NCBI RefSeq assembly: GCF_000276665.1
Contig: NW_004955460.1
Coordinates: 4,582,824 to 4,646,823 of the forward strand
From: Chinchilla lanigera
Taxonomy: Eukaryota; Chordata; Mammalia; Rodentia; Chinchillidae
Direction of reading: 5' to 3'
Length of the DNA stretch: 64,000 bases
Shown here in pieces: positions 25,236 to 37,681 of the stretch (positions are counted from its first letter, which is position 1; every line of letters begins with the position of its first letter). Under the pieces are notes generated by a model. It was not told the origin of the DNA. It saw only the letters and a program-made list of their open reading frames with translations, and did not search any database. Position numbers and translations under genes: made by a program.

Positions 25236-26297
25236 TACAAAATTTTAAATGTAACTTGTGGCCTGCATGCCACATTTTATCACCACTTCTGTCAAAGTAG
25301 AAAATAAGTGACTTTGCTGGTTTTTGAAATTTCCTAATTATTTCTCAAGTTGGAATGAATTGCTACTAATGAAAGCACTTTTACCCCCATCTGTAAGAAC
25401 GGCAGCTTGAAATGGGTTATCATTTCAGCTGCCTCACGTGAATGTAGCTATTCATTCTCAGAGAGGGGGGCATCTTTAAAATCTCATGAAAACATATTTC
25501 TTGAGTATTAATGATGAAATATCATCAGTATCACAGGAACACGATTGTCACCATGGGCTATCAGCTCTTCATCAGCTGTTCAAGCCTAATACTGAAAATC
25601 TAAAACCTCACATTCCCAAAGAGCAGGGGCATGTCAGAGGTTAACTCTTCCCTGGGCACTTATTTTGAGGCATTACCATTTTTAAAGCTTATAACAGCAT
25701 TGTGTTTCTGTTTTAGTGTATTACATTCTTTAGTTATCTTCTTACAGACCTTTTGTTTCTGTTCTCTCCTATTTTGTGGTTATGTGAGGTGGACCTCAGA
25801 CTCCAAAGACTGAGTCCAATTGCCCATGGCCTCAAGCTATTTCTGTGGCAGCTGCTGAGATTGAGGTAGCTGCCTGCTCTTGTGGAGTCACAGGTAAATG
25901 GCAGAGGTGGATAACAAAGTGACTTGTTCTGAAGTGTGCCCCTCAGAGAGGGGGTGGTGTGGGGCTGTCCCACCCAGCAGGAAGGAAGTTAGGTGCCTTC
26001 TCAGAGGAATGATGCTTGCATTGGATCTTATAGAAAGAGCTGGAGTTTTCTAAGTAGGGGAGGGCAGCAGAGCTGTGCATGGCCTGTTTGTTCTAAGCCA
26101 GAGACAGGGAGTTAAGGAGAGTACTTCAGAAAATCAGGAGGTCTGAATCTTCTGGATCTCTTCAGTCTGGCTGGGAATAAGCCTGGAGAGAGAGGCGGAG
26201 TCAGATAATGAAGAAGAGTTTTGTCAGTAGAATGACTCTGTATTTATTTAAACCAGGACTTGAAGGTGAAAAGGCAAGCTGTTAATACTTATCCCTA

Positions 26298-26388
26298 GAG
26301 GCTGGGAGTGTAGCTCAGAGGTAGAGCACATGCTTAGCATTTGAAGGTCCTGGGTTTAATCCCCAGCACTAAAACAAACAAAAAAATG
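26298..26388 (+). mobile_element. ID-type SINE
   Basis: ggctgggagtgtagctcaga carries the Pol III A-box-like segment and gggtttaatccccagcact the B-box region, followed by an A-rich (AAAC) tail. Confidence 0.85.
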
Positions 26389-26696
26389 GAAGGAGGGTAA
26401 GTTGCCCGTAGGTAGCAATAATATGTAGACACTGCTGAGGGTAATGAGATGTGTGGTCAGTCTAGCTGAAAGCTCTGTTAAGAAGTTTGTACCATGACCA
26501 GGGTAGCAACATCTGACTTGCTTTCAGAAAGGTGACTGTGGGATCAGCGCTGTTTAGAATGGGGTATTGGAAGGGAAGATAAAGGGTCTGGCAGGGGCGT
26601 CTCTGTGGGGCTTGTTAAGGAGGGAGATATTAATTATGAGATCATCTTAACCGCAGCTAGGGAGGATAGATTTGAGAGAGATTTGAAAGATGGACC

Positions 26697-26887
26697 ATCC
26701 CACGCCTGTAATCCCAATACTAGGGAGGCTGAAGCAGGAGGATCACATATTTGAGCCCAGGCTTTGTAATTTAGTGAGGCCTTGTCTCAAAAAATAAAAA
26801 GGGCTGGAGGTATAGTTTAGTGGTAGAGTGCTTGCCTAGCATGCTTGAGCCCTTGGGTTCAATCCCCCAGTACTGCAAGGAAAAAAA
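26697..26887 (+). mobile_element. B1-ID dimeric SINE
   Basis: A B1 half (gcctgtaatcccaatactag ... aggccttgtctcaaaaaata) is directly followed by an ID half (ggctggaggtatagtttagt ... gggttcaatcccccagtact) and an A-tail. It is a complete example of the dimer. Confidence 0.9.
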
Positions 26888-28139
26888 GTTGCAAAGTAGG
26901 GCTTAGTGGCTTTTGATTTTTTTGTGTAGGATGTGAGGGAGAGGTGCTGGTCTGGGATGATTCTAATACTCTGATTTAGACATCTGAGCTGGTCATGGGG
27001 TTGTTGGGTGAAATTCAGAATCTAGACCAAGGTCCTGGATCTGGAAAGGGCCGGCTGACGCTGGGCTGTGGACCAGCTCTTAGTAGGACCTTGTGGCCTT
27101 GCAGTGAGGCCTGAGCTGGAGTAGAGTTGGTACCGATCATTGTGAGGCAGGCCAGAGTGCTGCAGCCTAGACAGGTGACCTAAGAGGGTGACCAAAGCAG
27201 CAAGAAGTGCTTGAGGAGAAGAAACTGGGGAAGCATTCGAGGACAGTTTGTGATGCCAAAGAACCATGGTGACTGAAGGACACCTGTTGGTTTTAAAACA
27301 AGGAAGGTGTCCGTGACCTTTTCTTGACACTTCAGTAGCTTCCTTTGGCAGAAGACCACTCTTGTTGTGCTAGTGAACAGACTTGAGGGCATAGACGGTC
27401 ATGCCTTTTGTGGACCTTGGATAATTGGGTCTCATGAGTGACGTGGTGACGTGAGGCCAGGGACAGGGAGTGGGTGTCTCCTGAGGAACTAGTGGTGGCT
27501 CTTACATTTTCTCTTTTGTTTTTCCTGAACCCATATTTGGGGTGTTTCAGGAAAGCTTCACAAAATATCTCCAGTTTCAATATTGCTTGTTGTTCTTATA
27601 TTTATTTCCTATCTTGAGTCAAGGCAGGATTTTATGCTGGAGATGGAATCTTGGAGCAACTGAGAAGGTTTGAGAGTTTAAAGGTTGGGCCATTCTGGCT
27701 TTAAAGTAAATCAGTGAAAAGTCAGCATTTTTGCTTTTACTTAGTTGTGTGGGTTTGTAGAACAGCTGCAATTAGGTATGTATTTCATAGGCTTCTTATG
27801 TCCAGGTGGAGGTCTTGCCTACCTCCAGAGTGTGTCGTCAGTGGACAGGAAAATAAGCAATAAGATAAGCTGTTCCCAAGTGCGGAGAACAGACGTTTGC
27901 TTTTCACACATGCAGTGTAAGTGTGGCTCGCTCGGGAGCTGTGACTAAAGAGCACCACGCTGCATCGGCCACTGAGTGAGTAGTGGGTGTGCGAACCGAA
28001 CTGGTGGATCTTTGCAAACAGAAAATGAAATCCTGTCTTCTGTTTCTTATTCAGTCCACCCTGGGTCCATGGGGATGCAGCATTTGTGAAGGAATCAATT
28101 ATCCATTTGTTAGTCAGAGGAGCCTTACAAATTATACAT

Positions 28140-28380
28140 TAGCAGATTGATTTCCTAGGTTCGCGGTTGGGGCACCAATAGCTTAAGGTAGGATGATGAG
28201 GACCGTCAGGGGAGAGGGAGTTGGCACAAAGAGCACCATTAAAAGCAGCTTTGGAAATGACCGTGAATTTATTTCTAATTGAAGAGCTGGTATAATCCAT
28301 ACTAAGTGTATTTATTTCAAGCATTTTACATTAGGTAATTGATTATCACATGAGGTGTACATGTTGGTAATTTTGCCTTT
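28140..28380. other. Non-repetitive intronic block, possible conserved element
   Basis: No transposon landmarks. It contains homeodomain-like TAATTG/ATTGATTA motifs (tttctaattgaagagctgg near 28273 and taggtaattgattatcacat near 28334). Such motif content is weak evidence for an enhancer. Confidence 0.15.
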
Positions 28381-29143
28381 TCTTTAAATTTAAAAACTTG
28401 AGACCACCTGTAGTGGATGTGGCCTTAGAAGGTGTGAGCTAGTCCTTGCCCCCTCCTGCTTACTCAGACTTCTTTTTTTATTCCATTAAGGAAACATTTT
28501 TGTACATTCTATAGTGTCAGCTTGACATTATTGATTTTTGAACAAACTCCCTTATATTGTCCAGAATTCCAAACATGTCTCCATTAGGAATAAAATTGTA
28601 GCTAATGGAAAATATAGCTGAGGCTGTTTCTCTCTGGCTATGTCTTCTTTGGTCGCTTTCCTTTGCCCGTATCTACTCCATTAATCCATCTTTGCAAACA
28701 CACACCCCAAATTCCATGTTTAGGTGTGGCACTTAGTGCTCCTTAGCCATTAATGCTAACAGGTGTAGAAAAAGCAGTCATTGAAGAAACAGAGAATCTT
28801 GTACTGTCTTGGCCCTACAGGTGTGTGGGCATCCTGCAGCCTTTCTGTTGTTCCTTTGTCCCCAGTATATGGAAATGGTGTGGATGTCAGGCACTGGCTG
28901 TGTTTATGAGGAGTTTGTCCTGGATGCCAGGCCGATTTCAGGCACTACTGATAGTTGTGATACTGAAATCCTCTTGTCTGTTCTCATTAAATATGGAACA
29001 GTTATGTAAATGGAACATGCATATGATGGTGCTCAATTATTCACTTAAAAATAGGTGCTGAAGTTCAGTAGAACAATGGCTTTAAAAATTAATACTGATT
29101 TTGGGTTTTTCTTTGTTTTTAGACTAATAAATTTGCTACCTAC

Positions 29144-29236
29144 GGGGCTGGGGATTTAGCTCAGTGGTACAATGCGTGCCTGGCAAGTGCAAGGTCTTAA
29201 ATTCGATTCCCAGTATCGGAAAACAAACAAACAAAA
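29144..29236 (+). mobile_element. ID-type SINE with target duplication
   Basis: ggggctggggatttagctca opens a complete ID body, which ends in an (AAAC)n tail. The perfect 14-base repeat aaatttgctaccta lies at 29129-29142 and 29237-29250. Confidence 0.92.
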
Positions 29237-29740
29237 AAATTTGCTACCTAACCATTGTAAAGTATTTATCCTGTGATTACAAACACAATAAATACTTGTA
29301 GAAAACTAGAGCAGTATAAAAAGGGGCAACTTAACCACTTACCAGTGCAATTATTTAAATTCAGAATAACCAAAACCTGCATTTTTATCATTAAATTCTT
29401 ACAAGGTAATAACTACTGATAAGTATAAAAATGACAATTTTATCACAGTTATTCAGTGCAATAATTGACTGGTTGAAATGACACCTGCCCAAGTGACACT
29501 CTGGACAGTCAGCATGTAAACTGCCAGGGTGACACCTGGGGTAATCTGTTAAATGGTAAATATCTGAGCACTTGGTGTAACAAATGCTACCATTTTGGCA
29601 TGTCTACTTGCACTTACTCTATGACGTACATACCTGTAAGGTCATATTTGTAAGTTGGGTCATACTTAGCCTGGAGTTAGTCAAGCTTTGATGTTTGAAA
29701 ACATAGCTCTCCAGATAGAGATACCAACTGTAAGTTCTAG

Positions 29741-29970
29741 GGCAGCAATGGCTAACCTTTTAGAGACTAGGTGCCAAACTGCAACCCAAAACCCACTTAT
29801 TTATTTGCAAAGTTCCAACACTGCAATTACACCTGAATACTGAGGTTTTAGTTTAGGGAAAAAAACAAAACAAAACAAAACAAAACAACTCATACATTAA
29901 CATCTTTTCTCTTAAAAAAAAAAAAAAAAACACCATAGCATGAATGCCATAGGTTCTCCACCACTTTTCC
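29741..29970. mobile_element. Possible hAT-like DNA transposon remnant
   Basis: The left part has gcaatggctaaccttttaga and gtgccaaactgcaacccaaa; the right part has gaatgccataggttctccac. The pattern of an 'aacct-ttt' end and an 'ataggtt' opposite end recalls hAT-type elements. An (AAAAC)n stretch and an A-run lie inside. Termini are poorly defined. Confidence 0.3.
29862..29887. repeat. (AAAAC)n simple repeat
   Basis: Five tandem AAAAC units, probably grown from an A-rich tail. Confidence 0.9.
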
Positions 29971-30019
29971 AGTGATTCCCAAACCCACATTGTTTGCTAA
30001 TTAGGTAGGGGACACACCA

Positions 30020-30490
30020 AACTCATGGAAAACTGTTATGCTCATGTACATGGTTTATGAACAGGAAAGGATACAGATCGTAAATCAGTCAAAGGCAGAA
30101 AGCACACAGGCACCAACCTGGGAGGGTTCCAGAAGAGAAGCTTCCCTTGCCTTGAGGGTGTGTCACCCTCCTGGCATGGAGTTGAGCCTGCCACAGTGCT
30201 CATCTCGGCCTCTGTAGCCTGGGTTTTCATGAAGGATGAGCTACACACGCATGATGGCTTCACAAGTTAGCCAGGTGGTTGACCTCAGCTTCCAGATCAC
30301 CCTAAAGCCTCCACCCTAAACTACATGGCATGGCCAGTTCCTACTCTAAGACTTTTGGATGTAGCTGGCCCCCTAACATCGGGTGAGGACTCCTACCTGC
30401 CTTTGATCAAGACATTCCCATCAGTGCAGACACACTGTTTCCCAGAAGCCAAGCGCTAAGACCAGACCACTCTTGGAAAAGCCAGATATT
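30020..30490 (-). repeat. Possible LTR fragment (antisense)
   Basis: The segment starts with gtttatgaacaggaaaggat and agtcaaaggcagaaagcaca and ends near gccagatattttattttact. The layout resembles a reversed ERVL-class LTR, but the family is not recognised. The frame at 30042-30263 is not a convincing gene. Confidence 0.3.
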
Positions 30491-31473
30491 TTATTTTACT
30501 ATCTAATATTTTTTAAAACTTTATTAATTTTATCTTTTGATTCCTAGCTTTTAGAAATTTATTTCCATTTCTCAGTGTTGTACAAAAGAAAACTGATGTG
30601 AAAAAGCACTTTTTGTTAGTTGTAATAGATGATGTATATTTTAAAGAATTTTGATGCCTTTCAGAATTTTTTTTCACATTTAAATTGCCATTAGGGGTAT
30701 AAGATCATTTTAGTGCTTCTTTGCCCAACCAGGTTCCAAAAAAAAATTTCAAGTGATTCCATAGGTAAGATATGTCACTGTTCTAATTTTCAAGTACATA
30801 TTTGTTATTTGTGAGGTTGGCTCTTCCTTACCTACCATTTCTTTTGTGAGTTCATTCCTTGTTTGATGTTAAATTAAAAACTCAAATTTCTGTAAAGACT
30901 ACTCTAAGGAAACTGTCAAATGTGTAAGAATTCGAAAGCGGAAAGTATAAAACCTTCCTCAGAGATATTGAAGAAGACCTGAATAAATGGAGAAAAGCTC
31001 ATGTTTATGGATTGGAAAAATCAATATCATAAAGGAAACAAGGGGAAAGGTTTCAGCATTTTACCATTAAGTGCAGTAACATGTATTTGTTAACCCCTGG
31101 TAAATATCCTTTATAAGACTGAAGAAATTTTTTCCTAATGTGCTAAGAGTTTTTACCATGAATAGGTGTTGAGTTTCATTAAAATCTTTCTGCATCTCTT
31201 GAGATGATACATGATTTTTCTTTTGCTAATGAAGAAGATTATACTGTTAAAATTCCTATTTTTAGACTGCTTTTGTGTTTGTGGGAGAAATGTGGCTTTT
31301 TTACTGTGTGTTAGTTTCATTACAGTGTCCTTAGGATTTTGCCCAAGGACATTTATGTTCACAAGTGATATTTGCTTGTACTTTTTTCTAAACATCCTTG
31401 AGTTTGTTATTGTAAGGTTATGTACACCTGGGCAAATGAGGTAGAAAACATTTTTTTGCATATTTTTATTTTT

Positions 31474-31580
31474 TAGGAGGGTGTCACTGTGTAGTTCAGG
31501 TTGGCTTTAAACTTACTCTAATCTGCCTGCCTCAGCCTCCGGGGTGCTGGGATTAGAGGTGTGTGCCACTATGCCCAGCT
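31474..31580 (-). mobile_element. B1 SINE (antisense), shortened
   Basis: gtcactgtgtagttcaggtt, ctgcctgcctcagcctccgg and aggtgtgtgccactatgccc. The internal duplication is missing or lost. Confidence 0.75.
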
Positions 31581-31849
31581 TTTCTGTTTTCTGCCCTGAC
31601 AGAAAGCAGCTAGAAAAGAGAAACTGAACACACACAGTGTCACGGAAGCAAAGAGAAGGACGCATTAACAGTGTTGTACACTCTGCTTGGGTACTGTAAG
31701 TTAGAATTGAATAATGAGCATTATCCTTTGCAGTTCAGGTCATTTTGCCTTAAAATTCACACAGAAGAATAAATTCCTGAGAAAAGCCAAGGAATAGATG
31801 ACTCACAAGATATCAGGACATGCTATAGACATCCTCAATAATTAAGTCA

Positions 31850-32280
31850 GTGTTGAATTGATATAAGAATGGACAGAGAGGCCACACTTGAAAACTCAGA
31901 AAGTTATCTCAGAATTTATAAATATTTATTATATAGTAGCCATAGTTCTCTTCAGGAGTAGAAGGATGGATTATTTAATCATGGGGCTAGCCCAACTGGG
32001 TTTTCTTTTAGAAGAAGATAAAATGAATCCTGAAAAGATTTAGGGCTCAAGTATAATAAATATAGCAATAACCAGCTTGTAAACAAAGGAAACGGCACTT
32101 ACAATGTCTGAGTGACTATAAAATTTTAAAAAAAGTGAGTAGAAAAAATTAGCAAAAGATGTGAACAAACATTTTACAGAAGAGCAAATTAATTGATCAA
32201 TATACCTAAGAATAATGCTAAGTCTATTAGTCAGGGAAATGAATCAATGACTATTGATCATTAGCAGAAAAAAAAAAAAA
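31850..32280 (+). repeat. Ancient L1 ORF2 3' remnant
   Basis: gatgtgaacaaacattttac and gtctattagtcagggaaatg follow the order of the end of mammalian L1 ORF2. Many stops and indels; no coding capacity. Confidence 0.5.
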
Positions 32281-34215
32281 AAACTTTAAAAAGACTCTGT
32301 TGCTAGCCGAGATGGGAGGTTCAGAGGATTCTCTTACCTAGTAGGCATGATTTTTTTTTTTTCTCTGTAGTGTTGCTGATGTCGTGGTATAAATATTTCT
32401 GTTCAGGGAGAAACATGCTGTGATAAGACGTTTGGTTTATTTGCTTTTGGAACACCATTATGTGCCTTCACAGCTTCATAGCACTGTGGCTTTCCACCAT
32501 TCACAGAAACTCTTGTGGCCTTATTTTCCTTCTTGTGAGGTGGAGATAACCATCCTCAGCTCTGTTCTGGGGTGATCAGCGAATATGCATGCCAGGTCTT
32601 TGGATCGATGCCTTGTGTTGCAGGTACTGTTGGGACAGGACATGAACCTTTCGGGAATGGAGTCCAAGAACAAATTACATAAAATATGACGTGTACATGG
32701 GAAAGCAGTGTATTTGTAGATGTAAATTGTAGTTAAGAAGGCTACTTCTTCTGGTGGCATTCCCTGTGCCTTGGTTCTGTAGGCAGAGAGTAGCACCGCC
32801 CAACAGAATTCTGCGGTAAGGAAGATGCCCTGATGACAGCAGCCACTGTCATCGCAGCCCCAGAGCCCTTGATGTGTGTTATTTCCAACTGGCAAACTGA
32901 ATTTTTAATTTCATTTAACTTTAAGTAATTCATCCTGTAGTTTTAATAGCCACATCTAAGTAGTGCTGTATTGGCTAGGACAGGAAACCTAGGCTCCACA
33001 CCTATTAAAGTATAATTTTAGGCAGATTCTAACAGGATGCCAATTAAAGTACAACGGAAGTATGTGGGGTTTACCGTTGCCATGAGTAAAATGACATTAA
33101 AATGTATGGTGAACAGAAAATCAGAATGGAGGAACTGATAAGATAAGATGTTCTAATTGAGGATAGCATTCATCCAGAGAAGACTGAAGAGGCCGACGTG
33201 CAGACTTCTCGGCTGGAAGTCAGAATGCTCTGCCAGTGCTGTCCCAGGTTAGCCTGGGCTCTGTCTTTGCGGGACGTACTTTCACCCCTTCCTGTCTGAT
33301 TACAATCTTTGCTCTGTTCTTGTCTCACTTATGGTTCTCCGCACTGGGCTTCAGTTTAATCTCCAGCAAAGTGGACCACACGTTTGTCTTCAAGGTCTTT
33401 GCCTTTTCTAAAATTCCAGGAACTTTTGAAGTGCTGGCTTTGTTCATCATAGGCTGCATCCTAGGAATGTGGCTTGTGTGGTGATTCGATGATCCAGATG
33501 TGAAAGGATTGTGTAACCAGCTCTCTCATCCTGTTCATGGGCATGTGTCTCAGCAGCACCTATGAGTAGGTGGCCTTTCCAAGGTCTCACACTCCTATTT
33601 TCCCCTGACCTTTGCTAATTCATTCTTGAGATATTTTCCAGTTGAAAGTAAAATACTCAATTTTGTGTATTTCCACTTTCTCACCAATAAGTCAAAGCCA
33701 GATAATTAAAAAAAAAAAACCTAATTTGCAAGTTCTTGTAACTACCATAGGCTTCCTTATCATGGTTAGCTTGTTCCTAGTTTGTTCTATGTAAGCTAGT
33801 TGGAAACTGTCATTACTTAAGAATTTAAAAAAAGAAGAGCTTGCTATTTTTAAATATTGACAACATTCACTCATTTTGACCTCCATTAGGAAATGTATCT
33901 GTGTGAAAATTCTGGTAAGTAAACAGTTGGGTGATAGATTACTGGAAGGCTATATAAATATTAAAAATACAGTTGTACGTTTACTCTTTGGAAAATGTGC
34001 CCCAAATTAGAAAGCCAGGCTTCTATGCTTATAGATATTTAAGTTTGAAATTGTTTGAAAGAATAGAAATAACAGAATTAATGTCAATTGCATTGTAGTT
34101 TTCCCACAGAAAGTACTAAGCATAAAGTATAAGTGAAAAGTTGATTCAGTAATTTATAAGAGAAGAACAAATAGATTGGCTGGTAAATGAAATCAAACAT
34201 CTAAAAATGTTATTA

Positions 34216-34302
34216 GGGGCTGGGGATTTAGCTCAGCGGCAAAGCGCCTGCCTGGCAAGCGCAAGGTCGTGAGTTCGGTTCCCGGTACCGGAGAAAAACC
34301 AA
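34216..34302 (+). mobile_element. Young ID-type SINE with target duplication
   Basis: A complete ID body from ggggctggggatttagctca to gttcggttcccggtaccgg, then an A-rich tail. The flanks ctaaaaatgttatta (34201-34215) and ctaaaaatgttacta (34303-34317) match at 14 of 15. It differs from the copy at 46403 by about two changes, so the source was recently active. It carries intact A-box (tagctcagcgg) and B-box-like (gttcggttcc) Pol III motifs. Confidence 0.93.
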
Positions 34303-34644
34303 CTAAAAATGTTACTAATGTAATGACTTCTATTTTGGCTTTTGTTTTGCATTATTTTATTGGATTATGGTTGGAAGAGATAAATTTAGAATATAAATAG
34401 CACAATGCGTTCAAAAGGTATGTAACATGTAAGAAATAACATTTTAGCTCAAATGTGAAATAGGTATGAGAACACAGCTATGTTTTACCATTTTCATTTG
34501 CAAAACAAAATGTGTCTTAGACTCATGCAGCTAAAGCAATAAACAACTTATACCTCTTATTTTTTATAAAGAGAAGACTTTTGATTGTTGATACATGTTC
34601 TCCTGAGGATTTATATATGCTTTTTGCTTGTTTATTTTTAATAG

Positions 34645-34719
34645 AGTCCTGTGAAGATAAATCAGATTAGCCTGGATGAAAGTGGAGAGCACATGGGCGT
34701 GTGTTCAGAGGACGGCAAG
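34645..34719 (+). CDS. VPS41: VPS41 coding exon 3 of window (propeller strand)
   Basis: 75 bases, 25 codons, phase 0. The translation is SPVKINQISLDESGEHMGV followed by CSEDGK, matching about residues 83-107 of human VPS41. ISLDESGEHMGVCSEDGKV is a classic WD40-like unit: a hydrophobic strand, a D-E-S-G turn, then a second strand. The acceptor is tgtttatttttaatag ending at 34644; the donor AAG|gtatgg is at 34720. The open frame runs on past the donor into intron as far as a stop near 34854, and that part is not coding. Skipping this exon would keep the frame, which makes it a candidate cassette exon; I cannot see evidence of skipping from the genomic sequence alone. Confidence 0.95.
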
Positions 34720-37582
34720 GTATGGCAGAAGGGATGGGGAGGTTCTGCTGGCCCTGAGTGCTGCAGTCTTACCCGAGCCCAGGTATTCCGAAGTGCACTC
34801 CACTTACTATACACCTGCATTAGGGGAACCTTGAATATTCTTTTTGAGTGTTAGACTTGGTTCCGATCGCTCATAATTAAAGTAAAATATATTTTGCACA
34901 ATGTGCCTTAGGAAAAGTAATTACAAGAATGTCAATAATGTAAGTAGTATTAAGCTGATTAACAGCTGTGGCAGGGTGACGTGTCACCTTAATCATTACT
35001 GCTCTGCCACTTATGCTTTGGTGACTGGTCTGCAGTTCCTGGTAGACAGTTGTTTAATGTCTTTCTGCCATAAATCCACAAAATTGGATTTCGTGGGCAT
35101 GATTTCTGTGGGCTAGTGGTTTTCATTTTCACGCACAAGTTATGAATGTTTCTCTTGAATTATAGAATCTTTTGATAAGCAATCATAGTTTATCAGAAGA
35201 ATAAAGTGTCTTACAATGGCCACATTAAATAAATGTAAAATCAATATATGTACAGTTTTCTAAAAACCTGGCACCTACTTCCTCAGCTGAGGACATATAT
35301 CATTGGTGCAGTGTATAACTAACAATTATCAGTGCTTCTTGCCGATGTTGAGCTGTGACATTTAGTGGTTGTGGTGATTGATTTTCTACTTATAAGAATG
35401 TCTTTTTTGTTTTTAAGTCGATGGGAGTCTTTTCTAATGTTGGTTTGCAGTGATAAAATTCTAATGCACTGTGTATTTAAGCTACTTCTCTAAAATAACA
35501 GTTTAAGAGAATACATTAAGAATCATTATAGAAGCTTACGTATTCCTTATTGAATAGAGATTTCCTAACCTAATTTTGTATTTTTTATAATGTGCTTTAA
35601 ATTCAGTGGACCCATTAAGATGAGTAAATTAAAAACAATATACTCAACATAAATGAGATACATCCTTTCATACCTGTTGGCAATGTTATACCCATTAATC
35701 TGTTAACAAAAGCAACATGAAGTCCTTTTGACATACAAGAATGCTTTTTATATATCTAAGCCTGGTATTGCCCAAAGAGTCTTTTGAAACAGTAATTGGA
35801 ACACTAGCGCTTTTCAGAAAGCACTGTCAAATTTTACAGTACTTTGTGAAATTCTGAGATGAGCACAATTGTCAAAGAGAGAAGAGGCAGGAGTTGGTTC
35901 GTACAGAAATTGAAGGGCATCATCCACACTATGAGACATTTTTGTTTTCATGTATTTGCCAAGAAAGTTAATCTCCTTTTTCTTAAAGGTGAGGAATTTG
36001 TTCCTGGCAGTTACCAACTTAATTTAAATTTGTTGAAAGGGACTGTTTTTTCAAGTGGAAACAAATTTTTACTAATGCAATTTAGGAATTTTCATAGCCT
36101 TAAATGTTGAATAATTGCTAAAGCATCAAAGTAGAGTATTTTAACTAGATCTCCTGGTGCATAATGAGATGGCCCTGAGATAGCTCATGGTACCCTTTCC
36201 GGCAAATATCGCTGTTTCCCTATTTTAGTAAGATTTATAACCACCATATTTTCATGTAGATCCATGATGTATTTTGAAAAATGGGTAGATCGTATATTTT
36301 ATTGCATTAATAGAACAGAAAATAAATCTTCACAGTACACATGTTCATGTAAGCCAGCCAGCCCTTACCACAGCCTAGCCAGTGCTGTGAAAATTGAGAA
36401 GCTGGCGCTGAATGAAGTAATCTAGAGGCTACTAATATAAAAACAGAAAGGTTTTTACAAAGGTGAACTCCAGATAACCTGTTCTAATGCATTTTTAAAC
36501 GACTGTTGTGGGTTTTGGTTTCTTTAGTTTATTAAGCCTCCTGGGCAAATAATTGTTTATCGTTATTTCAGAGATGATCTTTGATAGTTGCATTCATTTT
36601 AAAAGTTGGTTAGAGTTTATTCTATCTCTTCAGCTGGTGCTCATTTCTGATCTCTTATGAATTCTTTATGCATGAGATCTACATTTTGAGAAATGGCTGT
36701 GCATAAATTGTGTGCGTATTGTGTTGTACATGTGTTTTGTGTATCTACATGGATGTTCTGTTTGATCTTTCTGTCACGTATTTACAGGTAACTTTCAGCA
36801 TAAGTACAAACAACGTGTATTTTCTCATCTCTTGCTTTCATATAGCAACTAGAGTCTAGTATGAAATTCTGGGTTGAAATGTTTTTCTCAAAATTTTGAA
36901 GATGTTGTTGTCTTTCCTGTAATGCTTTGTAGGCATGCCTGATGCCAGTCTTTTTTTTTTAATATAACCTTTGTTTTTTTAATCCCTGCTTGGAGCTTGG
37001 ACTAATAATAATAATGAAAACAGCAACAGTAACTGGTCCTTGTAATTCAGTTTGAACACAGTAAGTCCTTTTGATCCATATACTGAACTGTTCTTTTTCA
37101 TTTCAGGAATGAAAATTATAACTTCAGTTATAATTTTGATTATTACTTTGGTTCCATTTGTTTTCATTTCTTCAAAGAAATTCAATAAAACAAGGCTGGA
37201 GGCAGGCTTGCTTAGCCTAGAGCGTAGCTGTGTTGCCCCTCCTGGGGCTGCACCCACTCACACCCTCTGCCCTAAGGTGGGCGTGGGCCTGGCCTCCCCA
37301 GCCCTCCCTCCCCTCAGCCAGGCAGTGGGCACATGGTGGGGGCCTGCGTAGGAGTGTGAGGGTGCACTCAGTTATGTCTTAACTTCCTGTTTGCAGGCCA
37401 CTTATTTCCTAGCCCACTGTAGCCTGTCCCCTTCCGCTCTCCCGTTATTGTGCCTAAACTTACCCATGTCTGAGCAAGAGTGGAGGGATACACGGTATTT
37501 TCCCTTCTCTTGAAAATACATAGACTTCCAGTAGAACTAGTTAAATTATATGAGACCTTCCCCATACATGCTTTGCTCTCAT

Positions 37583-37681
37583 ATTTTTTTTTCTTTTTTC
37601 TTTTTCCCGGTACTGGGGAATCGAACTCACAACCTTGCGCTTGCCAGGCAGGTGCTGTGCCACTGAGCTAAATCCCCAGCC
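37583..37681 (-). mobile_element. ID-type SINE (antisense) with target duplication
   Basis: T-rich tail, cggtactggggaatcgaact, ccttgcgcttgccaggcagg and gagctaaatccccagccc. The 12-base repeat ctttgctctcat is at 37571-37582 and 37682-37693. Confidence 0.92.

Larger units (their letters stand above)
25925..27060 (+). repeat. L2 fragment, split by two SINEs
   Basis: Segments in the order expected for LINE2 sense sequence: a gttaggtgccttctcagagg region, an ggtgactgtgggatcagcgc region near 26530, and a gatgtgagggagaggtgctg region near 26935. SINEs at 26298-26388 and 26697-26887 interrupt it. Borders are approximate. Confidence 0.5.
14068..34644 (+). other. VPS41 intron, 20.6 kb
   Basis: GT at 14068 and AG at 34643-34644. 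The first 2.8 kb (14068-16900) is AT-rich with nothing recognised. Then follows a dense run of SINEs, MaLR-type LTRs, L2 and L1 fragments, listed individually. Stretches where I see nothing firm: 18640-19040, 19660-20530, 22530-25070, 25240-25920, 27070-29120, 29260-29730, 30500-31450, 32290-34200. Confidence 0.8.

Noticed and set aside
29144..29215. tRNA gene, because of the tRNA-like body with A-box and B-box motifs
   Set aside because: It is a SINE: it has an A-rich tail and target duplications, and the same body occurs many times in the window. The same holds for the copies at 34216, 46403 and 53453.
33236..33484. 82-codon + strand frame with hydrophobic C-terminal half, resembling a small membrane protein
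   Set aside because: No recognisable family, no splice or promoter context, and a frame of this size is expected by chance in 64 kb. It lies deep in an intron.
34720..34854. Continuation of the open frame beyond the VPS41 exon at 34645
   Set aside because: The donor AAG|gtatgg and the match to VPS41 end at 34719; what follows is intron that happens to stay open.
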